This document shows positions 6,369-13,996 of a DNA stretch of 18,810 nucleotides, one piece after another. Source of the stretch: Archangium sp. (GTDB lineage: Bacteria > Myxococcota > Myxococcia > Myxococcales > Myxococcaceae); contig JAEUJR010001190.1 of the NCBI GenBank assembly GCA_016793585.1, forward strand, positions 1 through 18,810. The letters are read 5' to 3'. Every line of letters starts with the position of its first letter. Position 1 is the first letter of the stretch. The position numbers and the translations under genes were made by a program. A model generated the notes under the pieces. That model saw nothing but the letters and a program-made list of their open reading frames with translations. It was not told the DNA's origin and did no database searches.

Positions 6369-7910
6369 ATGTCGTTCACCGCGGAAGAACGAGCGCTGCT
6401 CAGCACCGCCGCCTCGAGGCCCGAAGACGGGGCCGCGCGAGAGGTGCTGGCCGACGTGCTGCTCGAGCGTGAACACCCGCTGGGAGAGCTGCTGCGGCTC
6501 GAGGCCGAAGGGCGTGACCTGCCGCGGCAACGGGCGCTCGAAGCCGAGCTGCGGGAGCCGTTGCGGGCGGCGCTGGTGCCGTGGGCGCGAGAGCTCGAGC
6601 TCGACCGCGGGCTGCCGTCGTGGGCGCTCTTCGCGCCGTCGATGCGGGTATTGCGCGCCGAAGAGGCAGACGCGACGTGGCCGGTGAACGCCGTCTCGGT
6701 GGCGGGTGAGTTTCGCGAGGTGATTCCGCTCTTGCGGTCGCGCGCCGTTCGTCAGCTGCACACGCTCGACTTCTCGGCGGTGTGGGCGACCTCACCCTTC
6801 ACCATGTGGCTCGAAGGGCCGCCGCCGCCGCTCGAGGCGTTGCCGTCGCTCGTCGAGCTGGGCCTTCCGCGCGGCGCCATTCCCGAGCACTGGGTGCCGA
6901 TTCTCACGCCGGGCTTCGCGAACGTGCGCACCTTGACGGTGAGCATCGGGCCGGGCTTCGAGCTGCCAGACTGGGCCCTGCAGCTGCCGGCGGTGGAGCG
7001 GATTCGGCTCGTGCCCGGCCGCGAACCCGGCGACGGCGTCGTCGTCGACGCGGCGCTCGCGTGGGCCGAGAAGCGCGGCGGCCACCGGCTCGAGTGGCTC
7101 GAGCAGGTGATGGACGTGCAGTCGGTTCGCCGCGAGCTGCGCCCTGCCCTGCCGGGAGAGCGCCCGGCGCTGCCCGAGGAGTCGCACCTGCGCGTCGACC
7201 TCGTCACCGAGCGGCCGACCTCGCGCGTGTTCAGGGTGAAGGAGTCGAGCCGGCTGGTGATGCGGGCCGAAGACGCGCCCGCCGCCGACGCGTTCGCCGC
7301 GCCACGCCATGGTTCCCTCGTCGCGCCCGTGGGCCTGGTGCGCATTCGCCGCGCGCTGTTCCTCGAGCTCGAGGCGGCGGGGGCGTTGCTGCCCACCACG
7401 CCGCTCCCGGCCACTGTCGCCGTCTCGTACGCGCTGCAGCTGCTCGGGGCGTTACGGGTCTGGTGGGGCACCGCCGCGCCCGACGTGCTGGCCGGCGAGT
7501 GGGTGGGCCTGGGACGAGATCAACTTCGCGTTCGCGCCGACGGCACGCTCGCCATCATTCCGACGCTGACCAGGCGCCTGGGCGCCGATGCCTTCGCGCT
7601 GCCCGAGCTCGCCGGCGTGCCCTTCGCCTGGAGCCGCACCGCGCCGATGATCGTGCGCTTCGTGGCCTCGGTGCTGCACGAGTGGTTGACGGGCGTGTCG
7701 TTTCTCGAGAGCCACCTCGGCACCGCGATGGCAGTGCACCAACGGCTCACGTTGCGGCTCAGACACCCACCGCGCCTCGCGGGCCTCGACGCGTCGCTCG
7801 CGCCGTTCGACGAGCTGCTCCAGCAGGCGCTGGTCGACCCTTCGTCGCTGTCACCCGAGACGTTCGCGCGGCAGCTGGCAGCTACCAGCGGCCCATCGAG
7901 CCCAGGTTGA
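6369..7910 (+). CDS. TIGR02996-domain protein with a degenerate protein-kinase-like C-terminal half
   Basis: A 513-residue protein without signal peptide. Residues 1-50 match the TIGR02996 repeat-companion pattern (EERALLSTAASRPEDG, then EVLADVLLEREHPLGELLRL). The middle (about 95-230) has leucine-spaced segments like those in other TIGR02996 proteins. From about 272 to the end the pattern follows a Ser/Thr kinase with its key residues lost: RLVMRAED where the VAVK lysine should be, HGSLVAPVGLVRIRRALFLELE for the 'HpnlV...LVmE' strands, YALQLLGAL for helix E, VGLGRDQLRVRADGTLAIIPT where HRDxKPxN and DFG should be (about 379-398), VLHEWLTG for the 'LYELLTG' helix, and a final LLQQALVDPSSLSPETFARQLA resembling the closing kinase helix. 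I therefore read it as a pseudokinase. The ATG at 6369 follows an in-frame GTG at 6366; no clear ribosome site helps choose. Confidence 0.75.
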   Translation: MSFTAEERALLSTAASRPEDGAAREVLADVLLEREHPLGELLRLEAEGRDLPRQRALEAELREPLRAALVPWARELELDRGLPSWALFAPSMRVLRAEEADATWPVNAVSVAGEFREVIPLLRSRAVRQLHTLDFSAVWATSPFTMWLEGPPPPLEALPSLVELGLPRGAIPEHWVPILTPGFANVRTLTVSIGPGFELPDWALQLPAVERIRLVPGREPGDGVVVDAALAWAEKRGGHRLEWLEQVMDVQSVRRELRPALPGERPALPEESHLRVDLVTERPTSRVFRVKESSRLVMRAEDAPAADAFAAPRHGSLVAPVGLVRIRRALFLELEAAGALLPTTPLPATVAVSYALQLLGALRVWWGTAAPDVLAGEWVGLGRDQLRVRADGTLAIIPTLTRRLGADAFALPELAGVPFAWSRTAPMIVRFVASVLHEWLTGVSFLESHLGTAMAVHQRLTLRLRHPPRLAGLDASLAPFDELLQQALVDPSSLSPETFARQLAATSGPSSPG

Positions 7911-8229
7911 ACACCTGGGTAAAGCCCATGCCCTTGAGCGTCGAGCGGGCCATCGCGCTGCGGGTGCCGCTGGCGCAGTAGAGGACGAGGGGCTTGTCCT
8001 TCGCGCCCAGCTTCTTCGCCTGCGCGCCGAGCTCCTGGAGGGGCACGTTGATGGCGCCTGGAATGTGGCCGCTCGAGAACTCCATGGGGCTGCGCACGTC
8101 GACCAGCTTCGCGCCCTCTTTCACCATGCGATGGGCGTCGTCACGACTGACCTGCCCCATGCGCTTGAAGAGCAGGAACGCGACGACGACGCCGACGGGA
8201 GCTGCCCACTGCAACCACGAAGTGTCCAT
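7882..8229 (-). CDS. Membrane-anchored rhodanese-like sulfurtransferase
   Basis: A 115-residue single-domain rhodanese. An N-terminal hydrophobic helix (about 7-21, AAPVGVVVAFLLF) should anchor it in the inner membrane. The domain follows: VSRDDAHRMVKEGAKLVDVR (about 27-46), the CH2A-like motif EFSSGHIPGAINVPL (50-64), and the active-site loop YCASGTRS with nucleophile Cys85. The domain ends with GFTQVFNLGSMGRW, where the usual C-terminal 'W' motif is kept. In this family the cysteine carries a persulfide in sulfur transfer or cyanide detoxification; the physiological acceptor cannot be told. It lies 36 bp downstream of the NmrA-like gene on the same strand and may share its transcript. Its last 29 bp overlap the 3' end of the convergent TIGR02996 gene. 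Confidence 0.88.
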   Translation of the reverse strand: MDTSWLQWAAPVGVVVAFLLFKRMGQVSRDDAHRMVKEGAKLVDVRSPMEFSSGHIPGAINVPLQELGAQAKKLGAKDKPLVLYCASGTRSAMARSTLKGMGFTQVFNLGSMGRW

Positions 8230-8265
8230 AGCGGGCGGTAGGAGACAGGAAGCCGTCGGGAGGAT

Positions 8266-9123
8266 TCACACCAGCGTGGCGAGGGCGTCGAACAGCGGGG
8301 TGGTGCCGCGGCGAACCTCGCTGGGGTGGGCGAAGTGCAGCAGGCCCCGGGCGTGGGCGCGGGTGCGTTCGGCGAGCAGCGCAGCGCGGGCTGGCGGCAG
8401 CCCCGACTTCTCGAGCCAGGCGAGCTCGGCCTCGGGGGTGAGTTCTGCCGGGTGAATCGGGGTCTTGAGCAACGACGTCACCACCTTCGCGACGTCTTCG
8501 ACCGACCAGTTCTGCGCGCCGGCGACCTCGACGAAGCGGTTGCCTGCGACGTGCTCCTCGAGGGCGAGGGCGGCGGCGTCACCCACGTCCTTCGCGCCGA
8601 TCTGCGGAAACGGCGAGTGCAGGTTGCCCGCGAACGAGAGCTTGCCGGTGTCGAGCGCGTCGAGCAGCAGCGGGCCCCAGGCCTCGAGCGGCTCGGCCGC
8701 GCGCAGGAAGGTGACGGACTTCGCGATGCCGGCGAAGGCCTTCTCGGCGCGATGCAGCGCGACGATGGGGCCGGTGCCTGACGGGTGCTGCGCGCCGACC
8801 GACGAGAGCAACACGACGCTCGCCAGCTTCGCGCGCTTCGTGGCGGTGACGAACGAGTGCACCATGGCGTCGGCGGCCTCGAGGTAGTCGCGCTCGGGTG
8901 GCGGCGTGGGCACGAGAAAGAAGGCTCCGGACAAGCCGGTGAGCGCCTTCGTCAGCGCGTCGGTGTCGAGCAGGTCGACCACGGCGACCTCGGCGTGCCG
9001 ATGCGACAGCGCCTCGCCCTTCTCGGCAGAACGAACGAGCGCTTTCACCTTCTGCCCGCGACGCAACAAGGCCTCGGCGGTCTTCGCTCCAACCCGACCT
9101 GACGCTCCAGCGACAGCGAACAT
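8266..9123 (-). CDS. NmrA-like / NAD(P)H-binding atypical SDR protein
   Basis: A 285-residue NAD(P)-binding protein of the NmrA/QOR2-like group. The N-terminus MFAVAGASGRVGAKTAEALLRRG carries the GASGxxG cofactor loop at residues 6-12, followed by VKALVRSAEK, where the Arg suggests NADP(H) preference, and VVDLLDTDALTKALTGLSGAFFLVP, typical of the family. The conserved VVLLSSVGAQ strand is present, but there is no classical YxxxK pair, as usual for atypical SDRs that act as redox sensors or quinone reductases. The start at 9123 is supported by a strong ribosome site and by the cofactor loop beginning at once; a longer in-frame opening upstream runs through the divergent gene and is a shadow. 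The rhodanese gene follows 36 bp downstream. Confidence 0.85.
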   Translation of the reverse strand: MFAVAGASGRVGAKTAEALLRRGQKVKALVRSAEKGEALSHRHAEVAVVDLLDTDALTKALTGLSGAFFLVPTPPPERDYLEAADAMVHSFVTATKRAKLASVVLLSSVGAQHPSGTGPIVALHRAEKAFAGIAKSVTFLRAAEPLEAWGPLLLDALDTGKLSFAGNLHSPFPQIGAKDVGDAAALALEEHVAGNRFVEVAGAQNWSVEDVAKVVTSLLKTPIHPAELTPEAELAWLEKSGLPPARAALLAERTRAHARGLLHFAHPSEVRRGTTPLFDALATLV

Positions 9124-9210
9124 GTGGAACCTCCCCGTTCGCGCACCTTGCGCCTGAGCGGTGGGCACTGCTCGCGAAATCGACGGGCCTTCGTGAGACC
9201 CTGAGCGCCA
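9124..9210. promoter_or_regulatory. Divergent intergenic region between NmrA-like and kelch-like genes
   Basis: This 87-bp interval must carry promoters for both directions if both genes are transcribed separately. It contains a small perfect inverted repeat, GCGCA-CCT-TGCGC, at 9141-9153, just upstream of the NmrA-like ribosome site. No convincing -35/-10 pair is seen on either strand. A 5-bp GC-rich arm is likely to occur by chance, so the repeat is weak evidence of an operator. Confidence 0.3.
9130..9136 (-). promoter_or_regulatory. Ribosome binding site of the NmrA-like gene
   Basis: Read on the minus strand the sequence is GGGGAGG, 6 nt before the ATG at 9123. It is one of the strongest ribosome sites in the window and fixes this start. 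Confidence 0.7.
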
Positions 9211-9681
9211 ATGAGAGCAAGGTGGTGGTTCGCGGTGGTGGTCTCGCTCAGCGCGCCGGCCTGTCGGTGCACGACACGGGTCGACGCGCTCTCGCCCGCC
9301 GAGCTGCAGGTCGCCCCTGCAGTTCTTCGACGCCGTCGCGGCGAAGCTGACGGTGCTCGCACCGTCGCGAACGGGCCTCGACCGGGCGCAGTTCGACGGT
9401 GCGATGTGGAGCACACAGCCGCTGGTGGGCAGTTGGCCCCAGCCGGCCCTGCAGGCGAACACGGCCTTCGACGTCTCGCGAGGCGTAGCCGTCGTCCACT
9501 TCCTCGACGCGACTCGCACGCCACAGACCTGGGAGTTCGACGGAATGACGTTCACGCATCGTCAGCCGCAGCGCAGTCCCAGAAGCGGCGCGATGCTGTA
9601 CGACTCCGTTCGACGGAAGGTCATGCTCCACGACGGCACGGACACGTGGGTGTTCTTGCCGTCGCAACGAGGAACCCGTGA
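9211..9681 (+). pseudogene. Kelch-like lipoprotein remnant, frameshifted
   Basis: Two reading frames must be joined to make sense of this stretch. The frame from the ATG at 9211 gives a signal sequence, MRARWWFAVVVSLSAPAC, with a possible lipobox before Cys18, then about 14 plausible residues, after which it turns into Arg-rich nonsense. From about 9317 the next frame gives LQFFDAVAAKLTVLAPSRTG and later TWEFDGMTFTHRQ, PRSGAMLYDSVRRKVMLHDG and DTWVF, the repeat pattern of kelch/galactose-oxidase-like propellers. The switch falls at or near the CCCC run at 9314-9317, so a single extra base would explain it. That second frame has no stop until 9904, deep in the next gene, whereas the original frame stops at 9681 in a GTGA overlap with the next start. 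With only about 130 residues it would also be a very short propeller. A sequencing error is possible. Confidence 0.55.
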
Positions 9682-10673
9682 CGAAAGTGAAGACGACGAA
9701 GCCGGCGCTGAAGAAGGTGGCCACCATCGAGCAGCCCAACCGACTGGGCCACGTGGTGACGAAGAACGGCCAGCGCACGCTGTACCTGCTCGAGACGAAG
9801 GTGAGCGACGACTACCTGCCCGCCTTCCCCGAGGCGACGGTGGCGCGCATTGCGGCGTACGACCTGAGCGACCCGAAGAAGCCGGTGCGTCGCGGCGCGT
9901 GTGACGTGAAGGCAGCGTGGTCGTTCGTGGCGACGAACGAGGCGCTGTACGTGCTGCTCGCCCGGAAGGTGACCGAGCAGAGCTCCGTGATGGACCTGGC
10001 GGTCGTCGACCTCGCTGACCCGCACGCTCCCCGCCTCGCGAAGACGCTCGAGAACGTCGGTGCCTTCGTCTCGGACTCGAAGTCGCCCGCGTTGGTCACG
10101 AGCGGCCGACGGCTCGTGCTCTCGACGCGCGCCGACAAGAACCTGAAGGTGTTCGACCTCACGAAGCCGCTGGAGCCGAGAGAGGACGCCACCGTCGAGT
10201 TGCCTCACAAGCCGCAGGCCGCCTTCGGAGACGACGCAGGCGTGCTCGTCACCTTTCTCGGCAACGACGTGCCGATGATGGAGCTGCGATGGAGCGGCGC
10301 CGAGGCGACGACGAGACCCACCTCGGGCCTCGGCGGGTCCGAACCGCCGGCTCGCATCGGCGAGCGACTCTTCCGTGCCACGGGTAGCTTCAACAACTTC
10401 CTCGGGGTGTTCGATGCCGATGGGAAGAAGCGCTCCGAGCAGAAGCTGGGGCCGACGTCGATCACCGTGACCACCGATGGCGAGCACGTCGTGACGCTCG
10501 GAGACTCGCTGTCGGTGTGGACGTCCGAGGCCGAGCTCATCGCAAAGAAGAACAGGGTCGAGGGCACGAACCTCACCGCGGGCGGCGGCGTCATCTGCGT
10601 GCCCCAGCGCCCAGACGCGAGCGCGAGCGACAAACGAAAGGCCTTCGCGTTCGACCTCTGGCAGCTCACCTGA
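9678..10673 (+). CDS. LVIVD-like beta-propeller protein
   Basis: A 331-residue protein read as a beta-propeller of LVIVD-type blades. Repeating patterns are visible: VARIAAYDLSDPKKPVRRG, LAVVDLADPHAPRLAKTLE and LKVFDLTKPLEPREDATVE, each 'aVyDLsDPxxPxxxg' followed by a strand of the type LYVLLA, LVLST or VLVTFLG. Later blades are more divergent (FLGVFDADGKKRSEQKLG, ITVTTDGEHVVTLGD). There is no signal peptide from the GTG start at 9678, so the product would be cytoplasmic unless it was once the C-terminal part of the preceding signal-bearing gene. GAGGA at 9669-9673 may serve as ribosome site, and the start overlaps an upstream stop (GTGA). LVIVD proteins are usually exported and their role is unknown. 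The stop lies 3 bp from that of the convergent lipoprotein gene. Confidence 0.7.
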   Translation: MTKVKTTKPALKKVATIEQPNRLGHVVTKNGQRTLYLLETKVSDDYLPAFPEATVARIAAYDLSDPKKPVRRGACDVKAAWSFVATNEALYVLLARKVTEQSSVMDLAVVDLADPHAPRLAKTLENVGAFVSDSKSPALVTSGRRLVLSTRADKNLKVFDLTKPLEPREDATVELPHKPQAAFGDDAGVLVTFLGNDVPMMELRWSGAEATTRPTSGLGGSEPPARIGERLFRATGSFNNFLGVFDADGKKRSEQKLGPTSITVTTDGEHVVTLGDSLSVWTSEAELIAKKNRVEGTNLTAGGGVICVPQRPDASASDKRKAFAFDLWQLT

Positions 10674-10676
10674 AGT

Positions 10677-12455
10677 TCAGGGCGTGAGCGTGACGTCGAC
10701 GGAGTGCTGCACGAGGCCGACGAGGTGGCGCGTGCTGTCGACCCGGCCCGCGGCGACGGTGATGGAGATGGCCCCAACGACGTCGAGCGCAGGCACCGTC
10801 GCGGTGTTCTCGAGCACGAACTCGAAGTGCAGCTGTCGGCCGGTCGAGTCGGCGACGTACACACGGTAGTCGGTCGCGTCGGGCGCACGAGTCCACGTCA
10901 GCGTGAGCGGGGTGCGCGTCGGGTGCGTCAGCGGCGGCGCGGTGAGCGTGAACTCGCCCGGCAGCGTCACGGGGAAGGTCTTGCGTGATTTGCCCGGCGC
11001 GGTGAGCCCGAGCGTCACCGTGTCACCCGGCATCACCTGCGCGACGCCTCCGTACTGTTGGTTGCGCGCGTCCCAGGGCAGCGGCTCTCCGGCGACCGTG
11101 ACGAGTGCGCCGTCGAGCAGGCTCAGCCCATCGAACGCCTGCACGTACGCCGAGCCACCCGACTGCCCTTGATAGGTGCTGAACGAGACCGAGCCCTCGA
11201 GCCAGGGACCGATGTCATCAGGCAACACGTCGACGTACTCGCTTCGGCTCGTCGAGACGTTCACGAGTGAGCCACCGCGGCCGTGCGCGAGGTAGTTGCG
11301 TGAGAACGCGCTCACCAGCACCTCGTGCGTGTCGGCCCGCTTCAGCCCGGTCACGCGCGCCGAGAAGAGCCTTTCACCGAAGTCGCTCACGATGAGAGGC
11401 GCGGTGCCCTCGTTGGGTGGCGTCACGGCGTACGCCTGCACCTGGTAGAACGACGCGCGCGCCGACGGCGTCCACTCCGCGGTGATGGCGCCGCTCTTCA
11501 GCATGCGAGCCCCTTCGCGCGGAGACTGCAGCGTGAACTCGCCCGGCGCTTCGATGGAGAAGTCGAACGACGGCCGTCCCGGAGGCGTGACGCGCACCAC
11601 GTTGAGCCCCGGCGTGACGACGGCCACGGTGCCCGAGGCGGTGAAGAGCCCTGACGCTGCGTCGAATGGAATCATCGCTCCGTTGAGCTCGGCCCGAACC
11701 GCAGGCAGCACGCTCACGCCGTCGGTGATGCGCAGCGACACGCCCGGCACGCCATTCTGCCGATAGACGTTGCCAATGACGCGCACACCACCAGTCGGAG
11801 CGATGTTGCAGGGCAGGTCGTAGCCGTAGCCCGAGCCCGAGATGAACTCCTCGCACACGAAGAAGTTGAGCTCGCTCGTCGCCCCAAGCTCGATGGGCAC
11901 GCTCGTCGTCTCGGGAATGACGGCGTTCGCGCTCCAGAGGTTGTAGCCGGGCGAGTAGCCGACCCAGCGTTTGCCGGGAGTGCCTTCGACGTATGCGACC
12001 CACACCGGCTTCGGCGCCGGGTTGCCGTTGTACGTGTCACCGACGCTCGTCCCGAGCACGCGGTCGATGGCGCTGCCTCCCGAGGCGATGGAGTCGAGCT
12101 GGCCATTTCCGTTCACGTCTTCGTACGCGAGCAACACGCCGAAGGCCGCGCGGGTGACCTCGTCTCCGTTGCGGTAGTCGATGAGCACGCCCGGTGGCGG
12201 CACCGAGAAGAAGCTGAACGAGTAGTTCAGCGGGAAGCTGCCCTGGTACGCGATGTCTTGCGTGACGATGGCGCGCGGCGCGGTGCTCGATTGTTCGTCG
12301 GGGTACCAGGCGACGGCGAGCCGCAACGGCACCGAGGGAATCGCGCCGTTGGTGACGAGCTGGCCCTGCACGGTGAAGAGCGGGGCTCCGCGAAACTTCG
12401 GCCCCACCGCGCCGGGCACGCACGAGCACAGCAACAGCAGGAGCGCGCGCTTCAC
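10677..12455 (-). CDS. Large surface lipoprotein with duplicated Ig/FN3-like region; last gene of the sigma/caspase operon
   Basis: A 592-residue exported protein of no family I recognise. It begins MKRALLLLLCSC, a lipoprotein signal with Cys10 or Cys12 as the lipid site. An N-terminal domain (about 24-220) contains a calcium-loop-like motif EDVNGNGQLD (112-121) and two cysteines (201 and 216) in a Gly/Tyr-rich loop that could form a disulfide. The rest contains an internal duplication: a VRITDG/LNG...FDA...GLFTASG block leading to APGEFTLQSP and EWTPSARASFYQVQAYA is echoed by LVTVAGEPLPWDARNQQYGG, LPGEFTLTAP and TWTRAPDATDYRVYVAD, the latter strands being FN3-like. The GTG start at 12455 overlaps the caspase stop (GTGA) and has GGAG 7 nt upstream (12463-12466), so translation is coupled. 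The operon context suggests an envelope role. Confidence 0.78.
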   Translation of the reverse strand: MKRALLLLLCSCVPGAVGPKFRGAPLFTVQGQLVTNGAIPSVPLRLAVAWYPDEQSSTAPRAIVTQDIAYQGSFPLNYSFSFFSVPPPGVLIDYRNGDEVTRAAFGVLLAYEDVNGNGQLDSIASGGSAIDRVLGTSVGDTYNGNPAPKPVWVAYVEGTPGKRWVGYSPGYNLWSANAVIPETTSVPIELGATSELNFFVCEEFISGSGYGYDLPCNIAPTGGVRVIGNVYRQNGVPGVSLRITDGVSVLPAVRAELNGAMIPFDAASGLFTASGTVAVVTPGLNVVRVTPPGRPSFDFSIEAPGEFTLQSPREGARMLKSGAITAEWTPSARASFYQVQAYAVTPPNEGTAPLIVSDFGERLFSARVTGLKRADTHEVLVSAFSRNYLAHGRGGSLVNVSTSRSEYVDVLPDDIGPWLEGSVSFSTYQGQSGGSAYVQAFDGLSLLDGALVTVAGEPLPWDARNQQYGGVAQVMPGDTVTLGLTAPGKSRKTFPVTLPGEFTLTAPPLTHPTRTPLTLTWTRAPDATDYRVYVADSTGRQLHFEFVLENTATVPALDVVGAISITVAAGRVDSTRHLVGLVQHSVDVTLTP

Positions 12456-13996
12456 AGTCGGACTCCGAGGCCCGCTTCGAGGTCGCCACCGACCGACCAC
12501 GACGGAGCGCCTTCGACTGGCAAGGAGCGCACGACGCCCGTGAGCGCGCAGGTGAAGAAGAGCGGCCCCACGAGCGGCACTTCGACGCCCACCTGTGGAC
12601 CGACCGCGACACCACCCGTCACACGAACCGGCAACGCGGGGTACGACGCGCGAATCTCGGCCTCACGCGCACGCACGAAGCTCTGCCGCAGCAGCGAGCC
12701 TTCGAGCACGCCACCGAGCATCACGACGACGGGCCCGAGCCACAGCCGCGCTCCACCCAGGAGTCGGCCTGTGAAGCGATGGTCGGTCACGACGAGTCCA
12801 TCGGCGGCGAACGGCGTCGTTCCCCAGGCGACCGCAGCGCCGAGCCAGAAGCCTCCGAGCGCGAGGCGATACGACAGCCCCACCGCCCACCGGAGCGGCG
12901 TGTCGGCGATGGGCGCGCTCAGCACGCCACCCGTCAGCTTCAGCGCGTGGGGATGAAACTCGACCACGCCGCCTTTCAACGCCACCTCTCCGAAGTCGCG
13001 TGTGACGAAGCGCCGAGCCTCGATGTTGGCCGCGCCACCGAAGGGCAGCTCGACCTCCTGCAGCGCGAGCGAGAAGCCGCGCGTCTGGCGAATCACGTAG
13101 CGACCTGGCGGCACGGCGATCGACAGCGCCCGGCCCTTCGCCTTGTTCACCTCGACGACGATGTCGGGCGACGGCTGGCTCGCGAGCACGAAGCGGCCCT
13201 CGAGCAGCTCTTCGAAGACGACGCGCGCGCGGCTGCTCGACGGCGTGGTGAGCGCGACCTCCATCGTGCCGGCGAGGCCCACCTCGAACTGCGGGTGCTG
13301 GCCCACGTCGATGCTCTCGGCCACGGTGCGTCGCTCGGCATAGCCGTACGCCTCCATGAGCGAGACGCGGCCGTCGTCGTTCGCGTCGGCGTCACCACGC
13401 AGCGCCGCGAGCAGGTGATGCGTGAAGAGCGAACCCGAGAGCGCTTCCCACTCCTGCGCCGATTCGTGCGCGCCGCTCGACGAGATGAAGACGTCTCCGG
13501 CGATTTCGGGCTTCGCCAGCGCGAGTTCGTAGGCGGGCCCCTTCTTCGCGCCCTTGAGCCGCAGCCCCGCTTCACACGCATCGACGATGACGACGCGCAG
13601 CGCCGCGCCCGTCTTGCGCGCGAGGTCTCGCAGCTCAGACACGGGCAAGTCGGAGCCCGTCAGCTGCAGCGCGCCATTCCTCCCGTGCGAGGTCGCGAAG
13701 ACGAAGAGCTGCACCTGGCGACCCGATGCCTCGAGCTCGGCGATGCGGCCCGTCACCTCGGCGAACTTCTCCCGCACCTGCGTCGCGTTCGGCCGTTTGA
13801 GCACCACCGCGCGGCTCGCCTCGACACCACCGAGCTCGACGAAGACGTCACGAACCCGAACCGCGTCGTCTTCTGCGTGCTGCAACACCACGTCGTCGGG
13901 CCGGCCGTAGTTGCTGCCCAGGCTCACCACGACGCGCACCGGCTCGGCCGCGAACGCGGAACACGAGACGAGGAGCATCGAGAGGAAGAGACGCAT
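12452..13996 (-). CDS. Exported caspase-family (peptidase C14-like) protein with a probable C-terminal outer-membrane beta-barrel
   Basis: A 514-residue protein with a signal peptide cleaved after AFA (about residue 16). Residues 20-240 fit a caspase/metacaspase domain: VVVSLGSNYGR start, AEDDAVRVRDVFVELGG helix, catalytic His104 in FVFATSHGRNG, catalytic Cys141 in VVIVDACEAG, and the closing YAERRTVA helix. An acidic loop, DADANDDGR (202-210), resembles a calcium site. Residues about 245-325 look like a PEGA-type beta-domain (VPPGRYVIRQTRGF). From about 335 to the C-terminal Leu, short alternating hydrophobic strands with turns (LRWAVGLSYRLALGG, GARLWLGPVVVMLGG, WSVGGDLEAGLGVRL) suggest a small outer-membrane barrel. 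The ATG start overlaps the anti-sigma stop (TGATG) with no visible ribosome site, so it is probably coupled. Caspase folds here would cleave after a basic or acidic residue; the target is unknown. Confidence 0.85.
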   Translation of the reverse strand: MRLFLSMLLVSCSAFAAEPVRVVVSLGSNYGRPDDVVLQHAEDDAVRVRDVFVELGGVEASRAVVLKRPNATQVREKFAEVTGRIAELEASGRQVQLFVFATSHGRNGALQLTGSDLPVSELRDLARKTGAALRVVIVDACEAGLRLKGAKKGPAYELALAKPEIAGDVFISSSGAHESAQEWEALSGSLFTHHLLAALRGDADANDDGRVSLMEAYGYAERRTVAESIDVGQHPQFEVGLAGTMEVALTTPSSSRARVVFEELLEGRFVLASQPSPDIVVEVNKAKGRALSIAVPPGRYVIRQTRGFSLALQEVELPFGGAANIEARRFVTRDFGEVALKGGVVEFHPHALKLTGGVLSAPIADTPLRWAVGLSYRLALGGFWLGAAVAWGTTPFAADGLVVTDHRFTGRLLGGARLWLGPVVVMLGGVLEGSLLRQSFVRAREAEIRASYPALPVRVTGGVAVGPQVGVEVPLVGPLFFTCALTGVVRSLPVEGAPSWSVGGDLEAGLGVRL

